The notes below the pieces were generated by a model. It saw only the letters and a program-made list of their open reading frames with translations, made no database searches and had not been told where the DNA came from. From positions 1 to 30,950 of the forward strand of contig DASPNP010000059.1 in assembly GCA_035626475.1 (NCBI GenBank): a stretch of 30,950 nucleotides of DNA, written 5' to 3'. This stretch comes from DASPKT01 sp035626475 (GTDB lineage Bacteria; Pseudomonadota; Alphaproteobacteria; Azospirillales; Azospirillaceae). This document shows, piece after piece, positions 5,598 to 14,190 of the stretch. The first letter of the stretch is position 1; each line of letters starts with the position of its first letter. The position numbers were made by a program, and so were the translations under genes.

Positions 5598-7439
5598 ATG
5601 CGCCACGGCGGCCTTCCCCCCATCCCCTCCCCCGCCCTGCTGTTGCTGCTGCAGGCCGGCCTCGCGCATCAGAAGGCCGGGCGGCTGGCCGAGGCGGACC
5701 GCGCCTACCGCCAAGTGCTCGCCGCCGACCCGCGCAACGCCGACGCGCTGCAGCTGCTGGGGCTGCTGGCGAAGCAGGCCGGGCGTCCCGACATCGCCGC
5801 CGACCTGATGCGCCGCTCGCTGGCGGTGAACCCGCGCCAGCCGAATGTCCACAACAACCTCGGCAACGCGCTGGGGGAGCTCGGCGATGCCCCCGGCGCC
5901 CTGGCCGCCTATGGTGAGGCGGCACGGCAGAAGCCCGACTATGTCGACGCCCATTTCAATAGGGCCGTGACGTTGGACGGGCTGGGCCGTCGCGACGAAG
6001 CGGAAGCGGCGCTGCGGACGGCGCTGCGCCTCGATCCTCGCCATCTCGGCGCGCTCACCAACCTCGCCGTGCTGCTGCAGGAGACCGGACGGCTGGAGGA
6101 GGCGGATACGGTGGGCCGCCGCGCGCTGGATCTTGCCCCTGGATCAGCCCGGCTGCTGCAGAACCAGGGGCTCACCCTGCGCCGGCTGAACCGGGCGGAG
6201 GAGGCCGTCGAGCTCTACCGCAGGGCGCTGTCGGCCGATCCCGATCTCAAGGAGGCTTGGCACAATCTCGGCAATGCGCTGTCCGCCCTGGACCGCAACG
6301 AGGAAGCCATCGAGGCCTATCGCCGGGCCCTGGCCCTGGACCCGGCCAGTCGGGACGGCCACGCCAACCTCTCCAAGCTGCTCTGGCGCATGGGGCGGGC
6401 GGACGAGGTTCTGGACTCCTACGACCGCGCCGTCGCCCTTCGGCCCGACGATCCCGCGCTGCTTGAGATCCGGGCCGAGGCGGCATCGCATTACGGAAGG
6501 CGCGAGGAGGCCGCCGCCGCGCTGGAGCGGGCGCTGGCGCTGTCCGGCGGCACCCCGCAGATCCACCGCACCTACGGCACGGTGCTGCTGGCCCTGGATC
6601 GGCCGGCCGAGGCGGGGCGGCAGTTCGAGGCGGGGCTGGCGCTCGCCGCCGACCACCCCACCCTTCTGCGGGGCTTGGCCGAGTCGCGGCTGCGCGCCGG
6701 CGACACCGCCGCGGCGCTGGAGACGGCGCGCCGGCTGGGCGCCGTGTCGCCGGACGACCAGCACGCCGTCGCCTATGAGGCACTGGCGTTGCGGCTATTG
6801 GGCGACCCGGCGGAGGCGCGGCTCTACGACTATGACCGTTTCGTTCGGGCGATGCAGGTGGATGTGCCCGACGGCTATGCCGACCTTGAGGCCTTCAACG
6901 CCGACCTGCTGGCGGCGCTGACGGGGCTGCACGGCACCAAGGTCGAGCCGATCGACCAGACGCTGCGCCACGGGACGCAGACCTCGGAGGCGCTGTTCTC
7001 CCGCGACGTGCCGCAGATCAAGGCCCTGCGCGGCGTGATCGAGGCGGCGGTGAACCGCTATGTGCGCGAGCTGCCCGACGACCCCGGCCATCCCTATCTG
7101 CGGCGCAAGACGGAGCGCTGGGGCTTCACCGGTTCCTGGTCGGCGCGGCTGCGCGACCAGGGCTACCATACCGACCATGTGCATCCGGCCGGCTGGATCA
7201 GCGGCTGCTATTACGTCGAGGTGCCCGCCGCTGTGGCGGGCGAGACGGAGAAGCAGGGCTGGATCAAGTTCGGGGAGCCGAATGTCGGGCCCGAGATCCG
7301 GCTGCCCTGGGTCAGGGCGGTGAGGCCGGAACCGGGGCGGCTGGTCCTCTTCCCCAGTTATTTCTGGCACGGAACGATCCCGTTCCGGGGTCCCGAGCAT
7401 CGCACCACCGTCGCCTTCGACCTGGCGCCACTGGCCTGA
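5598..7439 (+). CDS. TPR-repeat protein with C-terminal 2OG-Fe(II) oxygenase domain
   Basis: A 613-residue two-domain protein. Residues 20-393 are eleven uninterrupted 34-residue tetratricopeptide repeats (for example LGNALSALDRNEEAIEAYRR with ALALDP), a protein-binding superhelix. Residues about 440-610 match the putative 2OG-Fe(II) oxygenase family found at the end of such TPR proteins: likely iron ligands are in HTDHVH (524-529) followed by GWISGCYYVEVP, and H591 (FPSYFWHGTIPF), with R602 (HRTTVAF) as the 2-oxoglutarate anchor. It would hydroxylate an unknown substrate, perhaps a protein selected by the TPRs. No signal peptide is visible. The start is ATG 5598; a TTG at 5520 is an in-frame alternative but lies upstream of a promoter candidate. 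It converges on the TonB receptor. Confidence 0.88.
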   Translation: MRHGGLPPIPSPALLLLLQAGLAHQKAGRLAEADRAYRQVLAADPRNADALQLLGLLAKQAGRPDIAADLMRRSLAVNPRQPNVHNNLGNALGELGDAPGALAAYGEAARQKPDYVDAHFNRAVTLDGLGRRDEAEAALRTALRLDPRHLGALTNLAVLLQETGRLEEADTVGRRALDLAPGSARLLQNQGLTLRRLNRAEEAVELYRRALSADPDLKEAWHNLGNALSALDRNEEAIEAYRRALALDPASRDGHANLSKLLWRMGRADEVLDSYDRAVALRPDDPALLEIRAEAASHYGRREEAAAALERALALSGGTPQIHRTYGTVLLALDRPAEAGRQFEAGLALAADHPTLLRGLAESRLRAGDTAAALETARRLGAVSPDDQHAVAYEALALRLLGDPAEARLYDYDRFVRAMQVDVPDGYADLEAFNADLLAALTGLHGTKVEPIDQTLRHGTQTSEALFSRDVPQIKALRGVIEAAVNRYVRELPDDPGHPYLRRKTERWGFTGSWSARLRDQGYHTDHVHPAGWISGCYYVEVPAAVAGETEKQGWIKFGEPNVGPEIRLPWVRAVRPEPGRLVLFPSYFWHGTIPFRGPEHRTTVAFDLAPLA

Positions 7440-7530
7440 CTTTCCCTAACGCGCGCTTGAAGTCCCGCCGGTCGGCCAACCGGTGGAAGGACTCGTCGCG
7501 CGCTGCTGGCACCAAGCTTGTTCCGTCAGC

Positions 7531-7566
7531 GCAAAGAAAAAGCGGCAGCCCCGGGGGGCTGCCGCT
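7531..7566 (-). terminator. Rho-independent terminator of the TonB-dependent receptor gene
   Basis: AGCGGCAGCC (7541-7550) and GGCTGCCGCT (7557-7566) form a perfect 10-bp stem with a 6-nt loop; on the minus strand the stem is followed by TTTTTCTTTG. It lies 39 nt beyond the receptor stop. On the plus strand no T-run follows. Confidence 0.85.
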
Positions 7567-7604
7567 CAGTCTCACGCGCCTCGCGGCGCGATCGTGACGC
7601 TCGA

Positions 7605-10445
7605 TCAGAACTTGAACGAGGCGCCGACGAAGTAGGTACGGCCGACCACGTCGTAGGTGTTCGGGTCGGTGTTGCCGTCCGGCGAGTTGTCGAAAATCGG
7701 CGGCTTGTTGTCGCCGAGGTTCTTCACGCCGGCCGACAGCTCGACCATGTCGCTCACCGTCACGCGGGCCGAGACGTCGTGGTACCAGGCGTCGCGGACA
7801 CCGGTGTAGCCGCCGTCCTCGAACGCCGGGATGTTGCCCTGGTTGTCCAGCTTGTCGATCCACTGGGTGTTCCAGGTCAGGCGCACCGGGCCCAGGTCGT
7901 AGCCCAGGCGGACGTTGGCCTTCCACTCCGGCAGCGTGGCCGAGATGTTGTAGGCGCCGGCGGTGCCGATGTACTCGATCTGGTCCAGCTCGTAGCTGTC
8001 GACCCAGGTCACGCTCAGGCTGACATCCAGCGTCTCGCCCAGCCACTCCGGACCGCCGAAGGCGGTTGGGACGCCGTAGTTGACGCCGAAGTCGATGCCG
8101 CTGGTCTTCAGCGACGAGACGTTGCCCTGCGTGGAGCGGGCCTTCAGCTCGCCCGTGGCGTCGCGGAAGATGACCGGGCCGATGCCCGGCAGGTTGCAAT
8201 CCGGCGAGGCAAGGTCGCGGGCCGCGAAGCAACGCGCCACGAGGCCGGTGACGCCGCCCTCGAGGGTGTTGATGTAGTCCTTAACCTTGATGTTGTAGTA
8301 GTCGACCGTGACGTTCAGGCCGTCCACGAAGGTCGGCTGGAACACCGCGCCGATCGTGAAGGTGTCCGAGGTCTCTTCCTTCAGGGTCGTGTTGCCGAAG
8401 CTGAACGACTCGATCTGGGAGTTCGGCTGCACGTAGCCGGCGGTGACCGGATCGAAGCCCAGCTGCGTGGTGCAGAAGGCCCGGGTCGGGGCATCGATGG
8501 TACGGGCGGCGCCGTTGTTCACGTTGACGGTCGAGCAGGGATCGACGAGGGCCGGGAAGCCCTGGTCACCCGACTGGAACAGCTCGAACACGTTCGGGGC
8601 GCGGCTGGCGCGCTGGTACATACCGCGGAAGCGGAGATCCTCGACCGGCTTGTACTCGCCGCCGGCCTTGAAGCTGGTCACGCCGCCGACCGTGGAGTAG
8701 TCGGAGTAGCGGGCGCCGAGCTCGAGGCCCAGGTACTGGGCGAAGGGCACGTCGGCGATCAGCGGGACGATGGCCTCGGCATAGACCTCGCTGACGTCGT
8801 ACTGGCCGTTCACCGGCTGCTCGGCGTTGAAGCCGAACAGGTCGCCGGCGCGCTTGGCGGCGTCCGGACGGTAGTTCAGGCTGTCCTCGCGGTACTCGGC
8901 ACCCAGGGCGACGCCCAGGTCGCCGGCCGGCAGGGTGACCACCGGACCGGACACGACGGCCGAGGCGTTGTAGCGCTCGTAGACGGTCAGGTCGGAGATG
9001 TTCAGGCGGATGAAGTCCGCGCCCTGCTGGCTGATCGAACCGGTCGGGCCGAAGAAGTTGATCGGCACGCAGCCCGGATACAGGTTGCGGGCGAAGGTGC
9101 CGCAATCGGTGGTCGAGACGGCGTTCAGCGAGGCGATGACGCGCGAGCGCGACACGTCGTTCGAGATCTGGTCGGCGAACTCGGTGCGGCCGTAGCTGCC
9201 CATCGTCTCGACGCGCCAGCCCTCACCCAGCTGCGCGTTCAGGCCGAGGTTGGCCTGGTACAGCTTGGAGGAGCTGTCCTGCACGCGGGCGCCGACTTCC
9301 TCCATGCGACGGCGGAACACGGCCGGCGCGGTGGGGTTCGTACGGGCGGCCAGCAGGTCGCGCGCGGACTGCGACAGGAACGGGTTGGTCACCGGGACCA
9401 GCACGCCGGTCATCGGCGTCGGGGCCAGCTGGGCGCCGCGGCGGCTGTCGGTGTAGTAGAACTCCGCCACGCCTTCGAGCATGTCGGTGAAGTCGTAGTG
9501 CGTCAGCACCGCGGTCGACAGGCGCTTTGCCGGCGACAGCAGGTTGTTCACCGGGGCGAAGTTGTAGCGGTCCGAGTTCGCGCCGAGGGCGGCGTCGTTA
9601 CAGAACCCGCGGACCGAACCGTCGGCGTTGAAGGTGATGTTGGTCGCGGTGGCGGCGGCCGGGCAGCCGGCGTTGGTCGGGCGTGCGGTGAACGGGTTCA
9701 GCGGCACCTGGTCGAAGCGGGCGCGGCCGGTGGCGGAGCCGCCGGCATTGCTGATCACCGCCCAGTCGCGGTCGGAGCCGAGGATCGCGTTGCGGTCGTA
9801 CACCGAGGCGAAGGCCGTGATGTTGCCGCGGTTGTTCGCGAAGTTCGTGCCCATGATGAGGGACACGTCGGTCTGCTCGCCGTCACCCTCTTCCGAGATG
9901 GTGTACTGGCCCGAGACGTCGACGCCCTCGAAATCCTTCTTCAGGATGAAGTTCACGACGCCGGCCAGGGCGTCCGAGCCGTACACCGCGGAGGCGCCGC
10001 CGGTCACCACCTCGACGCGCTCGATCAGGCGCGACGGGATGTTGTTCAGGTCGACGGCGGCGAAGGCCTTGGTCGACGGGTTGAAGCGATGGCCGTTGAC
10101 CAGCACCAGGGTGCGCTGCGGGCCCAGGCCGCGCAGGTCGACGGTGGCGGTGCCGTCGGAGGGGTTGTTCGAGGCGGCGGAGAAGCCCGGCACGACCTGC
10201 GGCAGGGTGTTCAGAACCTGCTCGACAGCCAGGGTACCCGTGGCCTGGATCTGCTCGGACGACACCGTGGAGACCGGGCTGTTCGCCGAGTAGTCGGCGC
10301 GCGCGATGCGCGAACCGGTGACCACGATCTCCTCGAGGCCCTGCTGCTGAGCGGCCGCCGGCATGGCGAGCACGGTCGCGGCCAAGCCGACGCCGGCGAG
10401 GAGGGCGCGCCGGAACGAGCGCTCATTGGTGTTTACGGTCATCAT
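7605..10445 (-). CDS. TonB-dependent outer-membrane receptor
   Basis: A 946-residue receptor. A signal peptide (RRALLAGVGLAATVLAMPAA, with AAAQ cleavage) is followed by LEEIVVTGSRIARADYS, a TonB-box-like segment and start of the plug domain (about 35-160; SAVYGSDALAGVVNFILKKD is the plug hallmark). The remaining 780 residues form the 22-strand barrel, ending in YFVGASFKF with the terminal Phe needed for outer-membrane insertion. It is powered by TonB-ExbBD; none of these is in the window. It belongs to the large receptor type of alphaproteobacteria with NSPVSTVSSEQI and GLGPQRTLVLVNGHR motifs; the substrate (siderophore, cobalamin, peptide, glycan) cannot be told. Tandem ATGs at 10445 and 10442 are both possible starts behind AAAGGAAACGGAAG. 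The gene stands alone, with a clear terminator. Confidence 0.93.
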   Translation of the reverse strand: MMTVNTNERSFRRALLAGVGLAATVLAMPAAAQQQGLEEIVVTGSRIARADYSANSPVSTVSSEQIQATGTLAVEQVLNTLPQVVPGFSAASNNPSDGTATVDLRGLGPQRTLVLVNGHRFNPSTKAFAAVDLNNIPSRLIERVEVVTGGASAVYGSDALAGVVNFILKKDFEGVDVSGQYTISEEGDGEQTDVSLIMGTNFANNRGNITAFASVYDRNAILGSDRDWAVISNAGGSATGRARFDQVPLNPFTARPTNAGCPAAATATNITFNADGSVRGFCNDAALGANSDRYNFAPVNNLLSPAKRLSTAVLTHYDFTDMLEGVAEFYYTDSRRGAQLAPTPMTGVLVPVTNPFLSQSARDLLAARTNPTAPAVFRRRMEEVGARVQDSSSKLYQANLGLNAQLGEGWRVETMGSYGRTEFADQISNDVSRSRVIASLNAVSTTDCGTFARNLYPGCVPINFFGPTGSISQQGADFIRLNISDLTVYERYNASAVVSGPVVTLPAGDLGVALGAEYREDSLNYRPDAAKRAGDLFGFNAEQPVNGQYDVSEVYAEAIVPLIADVPFAQYLGLELGARYSDYSTVGGVTSFKAGGEYKPVEDLRFRGMYQRASRAPNVFELFQSGDQGFPALVDPCSTVNVNNGAARTIDAPTRAFCTTQLGFDPVTAGYVQPNSQIESFSFGNTTLKEETSDTFTIGAVFQPTFVDGLNVTVDYYNIKVKDYINTLEGGVTGLVARCFAARDLASPDCNLPGIGPVIFRDATGELKARSTQGNVSSLKTSGIDFGVNYGVPTAFGGPEWLGETLDVSLSVTWVDSYELDQIEYIGTAGAYNISATLPEWKANVRLGYDLGPVRLTWNTQWIDKLDNQGNIPAFEDGGYTGVRDAWYHDVSARVTVSDMVELSAGVKNLGDNKPPIFDNSPDGNTDPNTYDVVGRTYFVGASFKF

Positions 10446-10758
10446 CTGCTTCCGTTTCCTTTCCGTGAAGTGACTCGGACGTCGGCCGGTTATTCGGTTT
10501 CTTGAGTTTTCGTACGCGGCGTGACGTCCCCGGCCCGCGTCTGGCAAGCGGCGCGGAATCCCGGCTGGAGTCATGGGAAGGGTGCATAACAGAATTGCAA
10601 AGTAGGGAGCAATCCCGGACCAAGCTTAGGGATTCCTCCAGCTGGCCCCTGTTGCATTTTTGCCCGCCTTACCGAATTAGCAGGCAATTCTTTGCATGAT
10701 TGACCCGGTCCGGCGGCAATGTCCGGAAAGGCCTCGGTGGAGCTCGGCGCTTATTCGA
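10446..10758. other. 313-bp non-coding region upstream of the TonB receptor
   Basis: It lies between the start of the receptor and the stop of the YihY gene (both minus strand) and is clearly less GC-rich than its surroundings, as expected of a regulatory region. On the minus strand the stretch around 10575-10615 (TTGCTC, 17 bp, TTATGC) is the best promoter-like arrangement I can find but the -10 match is poor. I see no riboswitch, Fur-box-like sequence, tRNA or small gene that I can support. Confidence 0.4.
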
Positions 10759-12036
10759 TCATTCCCTGGGCGAATCGAACAGGTCGGCCAGGGGGATGTC
10801 GAGGATCGCGCTGTCCGCCGTTTCCATCTGGGCGAACAACCCGGCCAGCCTTTCCTGCCACGGCGTGCTCAGCCGGCCGACGGAGCGGCAGTTGCCCCTC
10901 AGCCCCAGGCCGAGCGAGAGCTGCAGGTCGCGCACCGTCGCGCCGTGCAGGTCGCGGGTGCCGACCCAGGCGCCGTTGCTGGTGCGCGCCACCCAGTGGG
11001 CGCCGCGGAGCTGCTCCAGCATGCCGTCGATGATGGTGGGGCCGACGGGAATGCGGTTGACCAGCGTCTGCCGGCGCATGCCCACCCCCAGCTTGGACGC
11101 CGCCATGAGTTCCTTCAGGATGGCGAGCGCCACCACCAAGCGCTGGGCCGACAGCAGCCCTTCCGGTCCGACCTGCGTGATCCGGCCCGAGCGCCACTCC
11201 GGCAGCGTCGCCGTCAGCTCCGCCCCCAGAAGCACGATGGACCAGACGAGATAGAGCCAGACCAGGAAGGTCGGGATCACCGAGAGCGCCCCGTAGATTG
11301 TCTCGTAGGTGGGGAACAGGCTGATGTAGAGGCCGAACCCGATCTTGGAGAGTTCCAGCAGCAGCGCGGCCACGGCGCCGCCCAGCAGCGCGTCCTGCCA
11401 GCGCACCACCCGGTTCGGCAGCGACAGGTACATCAGCGCCAGGGCCGCCGCCTCGATCAGCCCGGGCAGGGCGAGCCGCAGCAGCCCGATTCCGCGGTCC
11501 TCCTGCTGGTAGTCGGCAAAGATGGCCGAGGACAGCGACAGGCTGGTGCCGAACAGCAGCGGCGCCATGGTCAGCACCGCCCAGAAACTGAGCAGCCGCA
11601 TCACCAGCGGCCGCGGCTCGGTGGCCTGCCAGATGGCGTTGAACGCCCCCTCGATCGAAAAGAAGAGCAGGATGGAGGTCACCGCCAGGCCGACCACGCC
11701 GAACCCGGTCAGGGCGGAGGCCTTGCCCATGAACTGGTCGAGATAGGAGATGACAACGTCGCTGACGCTGGGCACCAGATTCTCGATCAGCAGCACCTGC
11801 GCGTCGTGCCGCAGGTCCTGGAAGGCCGGGAAGGCGGAGAAGATGGCGAAGGTCACCGTCATCAGCGGCACCAGCGCCAGCAGCGAGGTGTAGGTCAGCG
11901 ACCCCGCCGTCCCCAGGCAGTTGTCGCGGTAGAAACGGGCGGCCGTGTGCCCCAGCACGCTCGCCGCGTCCTTCAGCGCCTGCGGCGCGCGGCCCAGCCG
12001 CGCCGCCCAGGCGCCGGTGTCCAGCCAGCCGGTCAT
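10759..12036 (-). CDS. YihY/BrkB-family inner-membrane protein with C-terminal extension
   Basis: A 425-residue protein. Residues 25-300 hold the YihY/UPF0761 domain with about six membrane helices: the family hallmark FYRDNCLGTAGSLTYTSLLA, then LVPLMTVTF, the SILLFFSIEGAFNAIWQ helix, and VWLYLVWSIVLLGAEL. The family was once annotated as RNase BN, an error; the function is unknown. The last 120 residues (from about 305) are soluble, and a stretch reading LKELMAASKLGVGM, then GPTIIDGMLEQLRGAHWVAR, then WVGTRDL looks like a winged helix; E. coli YihY (about 290 residues) lacks it. Start ATG 12036 is divergent from fabI with 95 bp between. The stop leaves a 313-bp gap before the TonB receptor, so it is probably transcribed alone. 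Confidence 0.88.
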   Translation of the reverse strand: MTGWLDTGAWAARLGRAPQALKDAASVLGHTAARFYRDNCLGTAGSLTYTSLLALVPLMTVTFAIFSAFPAFQDLRHDAQVLLIENLVPSVSDVVISYLDQFMGKASALTGFGVVGLAVTSILLFFSIEGAFNAIWQATEPRPLVMRLLSFWAVLTMAPLLFGTSLSLSSAIFADYQQEDRGIGLLRLALPGLIEAAALALMYLSLPNRVVRWQDALLGGAVAALLLELSKIGFGLYISLFPTYETIYGALSVIPTFLVWLYLVWSIVLLGAELTATLPEWRSGRITQVGPEGLLSAQRLVVALAILKELMAASKLGVGMRRQTLVNRIPVGPTIIDGMLEQLRGAHWVARTSNGAWVGTRDLHGATVRDLQLSLGLGLRGNCRSVGRLSTPWQERLAGLFAQMETADSAILDIPLADLFDSPRE

Positions 12037-12069
12037 CGGCCCCCCTCCCCCGGGTTACCATCCCCGCGT

Positions 12070-12097
12070 TTGACCGCATGGACCGTTGGTGTAGGAT
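12070..12097 (+). promoter_or_regulatory. Promoter candidate for fabI-aroC
   Basis: TTGACC (12070-12075), 16 bp, TAGGAT (12092-12097), placed 34 bp before the fabI ATG in the divergent fabI/yihY gap. The -35 matches the consensus at five of six positions. Confidence 0.5.
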
Positions 12098-12131
12098 GCG
12101 CGCCATTTTCCGGGGTTTCGGAGCAGGAACA

Positions 12132-12977
12132 ATGACTACGAATACGGGCCTGATGGCCGGCAAGCGCGGCCTGATCATGGGGGTCGCCAACGACCGGTCC
12201 ATCGCCTGGGGCATCGCCCAGGCCTGCCACGCGCAAGGGGCGGAGCTGGCCTTCACCTACCAGGGCGACGCGCTGCTGAAGCGGGTGAAGCCGCTGGCCG
12301 ACAGTGTCGGCGCCAACCATGTGCTGCCCTGCGACGTGACCGACGAGGCGAGCCTCGACGCGGTGTTCGAGACGCTGGGCCGCGACTGGGGCCGCATCGA
12401 TTTCGTGGTGCATGCGATCGCCTTCTCCGACAAGAACGAGCTGGACGGCCTGTATCTCAACACGACGCGCGCCAATTTCGCGCGCACGATGGACATCAGC
12501 TGCTACTCCTTCACCGCCGTCGCCCAGCGCGCCGTGCCGCTGATGGCCGAGGGCGGCAGCCTGGTGACCCTCAGCTACTACGGCGCCGAGCGGGTCATGC
12601 CGCACTACAACGTCATGGGCGTGGCCAAGGCCGCGCTCGAGGCCAGCGTGCGCTACCTCGCCACCGACCTGGGCTCGAAGGGCATCCGCGTAAACGCCAT
12701 CTCCGCCGGCCCGATCAAAACGCTGGCCGCCAGCGGCATCGGCGACTTCCGCGCCATCCTGAAGTGGAACGAGCTGAACGCGCCGCTGAAGCGCAACGTC
12801 ACCATCGCGGAGGTCGGCAACTCCGCCCTCTACCTGCTGAGCGACCTGGGCAGCGGCGTGACCGGCGAGGTCCACCATGTCGATGCCGGCTACCATACGG
12901 TCGGCATGCTGTCGGTGGACAGCGCGGCCGAGACGGCGGCCCTGCTGCAGAGCCTGGCCAAGACCGGGGAGGGCTGA
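12132..12977 (+). CDS. fabI: Enoyl-[acyl-carrier-protein] reductase (NADH)
   Basis: A 281-residue short-chain-dehydrogenase-fold enzyme that reduces trans-2-enoyl-ACP, the last step of each fatty-acid elongation cycle. Features: the glycine-rich nucleotide site GLIMGVANDRSIAWGIA near residues 13-29; Y149, Y159 and K166 in LSYYGAERVMPHYNVMGVAK, the FabI active-site pattern (Y-x6-K); and RVNAISAGPIKTLAASGI, the FabI-specific loop region. This distinguishes it from FabG. The ATG at 12132 is preceded by AGGAACA; longer upstream in-frame ATGs lie inside the promoter region. It is followed after 5 nt by aroC, so the two form an operon. Some rhizobial and related genomes have two FabI copies; only this one is seen. 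Confidence 0.95.
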   Translation: MTTNTGLMAGKRGLIMGVANDRSIAWGIAQACHAQGAELAFTYQGDALLKRVKPLADSVGANHVLPCDVTDEASLDAVFETLGRDWGRIDFVVHAIAFSDKNELDGLYLNTTRANFARTMDISCYSFTAVAQRAVPLMAEGGSLVTLSYYGAERVMPHYNVMGVAKAALEASVRYLATDLGSKGIRVNAISAGPIKTLAASGIGDFRAILKWNELNAPLKRNVTIAEVGNSALYLLSDLGSGVTGEVHHVDAGYHTVGMLSVDSAAETAALLQSLAKTGEG

Positions 12978-12982
12978 GGCCC

Positions 12983-14071
12983 ATGGCCGGGAACGGCTTC
13001 GGGACGCTGTTCCGCTTCACCACCTTCGGCGAGAGCCACGGGCCCGCCATCGGCTGCATCGTCGATGGCTGCCCGTCGCTGCTGGAGCTGGACGAGGCCT
13101 ACATCCAGCGCTTCCTCGACCGCCGCAAGCCCGGCCAGTCCCGCTTCACCACCCAGCGGCGCGAGCCGGACGAGGTGCGCGTCCTCTCGGGCGTGTTCGA
13201 GGGGAAGACCACCGGCGCGCCCATCGCGCTGCAGATCGAGAACCAGGACCAACGGTCCAAGGACTACGGCGACATCAAAGACAAGTACCGCCCCGGTCAC
13301 GCCGACTACACCTACCAGGCCAAGTACGGGATCCGCGACTACCGGGGCGGCGGCCGTTCCTCCGCCCGCGAGACGGCCAGCCGCGTCGCCGCCGGTGCCG
13401 TGGCGCACAAGGCGCTGGAGCATCTCTCGGGCGGTGCCGTCTCCATCCGCGCGGCCATGGTGCAGATCGGCCCGCACAAGGTGGACCGGTCGCGCTGGGA
13501 CTGGGCGGCGGTGGACCAGAACCCCTTCTTCTGCCCCGACGCGCAGGCGGCGGAGCAGTGGGCGGACTATCTCGACGGCATCCGCAAGTCCGGCAGCTCC
13601 GTCGGCGCGGTGGTCGAGGTGGTCGCCTCGGGCGTGCCGGCCGGCCTGGGCGAACCGGTCTACGATAAGCTCGACAGCGACCTCGCCCGCGCCATGATGA
13701 CCATCAACGCCGTCAAGGGTGTTGAGATCGGCGCCGGCTTCGCCTCGGCGGAACTGACCGGCGAAGACAATGCCGACGAGATGCGCGCCGGCCCGGACGG
13801 CAGGCCGCTGTTCCTCTCCAACCACGCCGGCGGCATCCTGGGCGGCATCTCCACCGGGCAGGATGTGGTGGTGCGCTTCGCCGTGAAGCCCACCAGCTCC
13901 ATCCTCACCCCGCGCCGGACCGTGGATATCCACGGCAACGACACCGACATCCTGACCAAGGGCCGCCACGACCCCTGCGTTGGCATCCGCGCCGTGCCCG
14001 TCGGCGAAGCGATGATGGCCTGCGTGCTGGCGGACCATTGGCTGCGGTGGCGGGCGTACGCCAGGGATTGA
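12983..14071 (+). CDS. aroC: Chorismate synthase
   Basis: A 362-residue FMN-dependent enzyme making chorismate from 5-enolpyruvylshikimate 3-phosphate, the end of the shikimate pathway. It carries the three family signatures: GESHGPAIGCIVDGCP near the N-terminus, YRPGHADYTYQAKYG with IRDYRGGGRSSARETASRVA in the first third, and SNHAGGILGGISTGQDVVVR near residue 280-300. Length is typical (about 360). The start ATG 12983 sits 5 nt after the fabI stop, with GAGG upstream. Chorismate is also the substrate of PabB encoded about 1 kb downstream on the other strand, although the two operons are convergent and separated by palindromic repeats. Confidence 0.96.
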   Translation: MAGNGFGTLFRFTTFGESHGPAIGCIVDGCPSLLELDEAYIQRFLDRRKPGQSRFTTQRREPDEVRVLSGVFEGKTTGAPIALQIENQDQRSKDYGDIKDKYRPGHADYTYQAKYGIRDYRGGGRSSARETASRVAAGAVAHKALEHLSGGAVSIRAAMVQIGPHKVDRSRWDWAAVDQNPFFCPDAQAAEQWADYLDGIRKSGSSVGAVVEVVASGVPAGLGEPVYDKLDSDLARAMMTINAVKGVEIGAGFASAELTGEDNADEMRAGPDGRPLFLSNHAGGILGGISTGQDVVVRFAVKPTSSILTPRRTVDIHGNDTDILTKGRHDPCVGIRAVPVGEAMMACVLADHWLRWRAYARD

Positions 14072-14074
14072 GTG

Positions 14075-14159
14075 CCGTAGGTCGTATGGAGCCGCAGGCG
14101 CAATGCGACGCTATGACCGGGGATGTCGTATTGCGGCTCCGCCTTCATGCGGCCTGCGG
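14075..14159. repeat. Dispersed palindromic repeat, family A, copy 1
   Basis: An imperfect inverted repeat: left arm 14075-14109, right arm 14125-14159, 15-nt centre. It starts 3 bp after the aroC stop. Left arm differs from that of copy 2 (24887-24980) at only two positions; the right arms differ at about five. This copy is the more decayed one. Size and placement after a gene resemble REP/BIME-like elements. Confidence 0.8.
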
Positions 14160-14190
14160 ATCGGTGCGCTCCCGTTCGTCCGAACTCAAC

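Noticed and set aside
7456..7485. CCGGT/ACCGG hairpin after the TPR gene as its terminator
   Set aside because: Five-bp stem without a T-run; too weak to call.
7518..10505. A 995-codon open frame antisense to the TonB receptor
   Set aside because: Low-complexity Val/Gly/Arg/Asp composition, no recognisable domain, and it exactly shadows the receptor.
12132..12977. FabG or another short-chain dehydrogenase
   Set aside because: The Y-x6-K spacing and SYYGAERVMPHYNVMGVAK motif are those of FabI.
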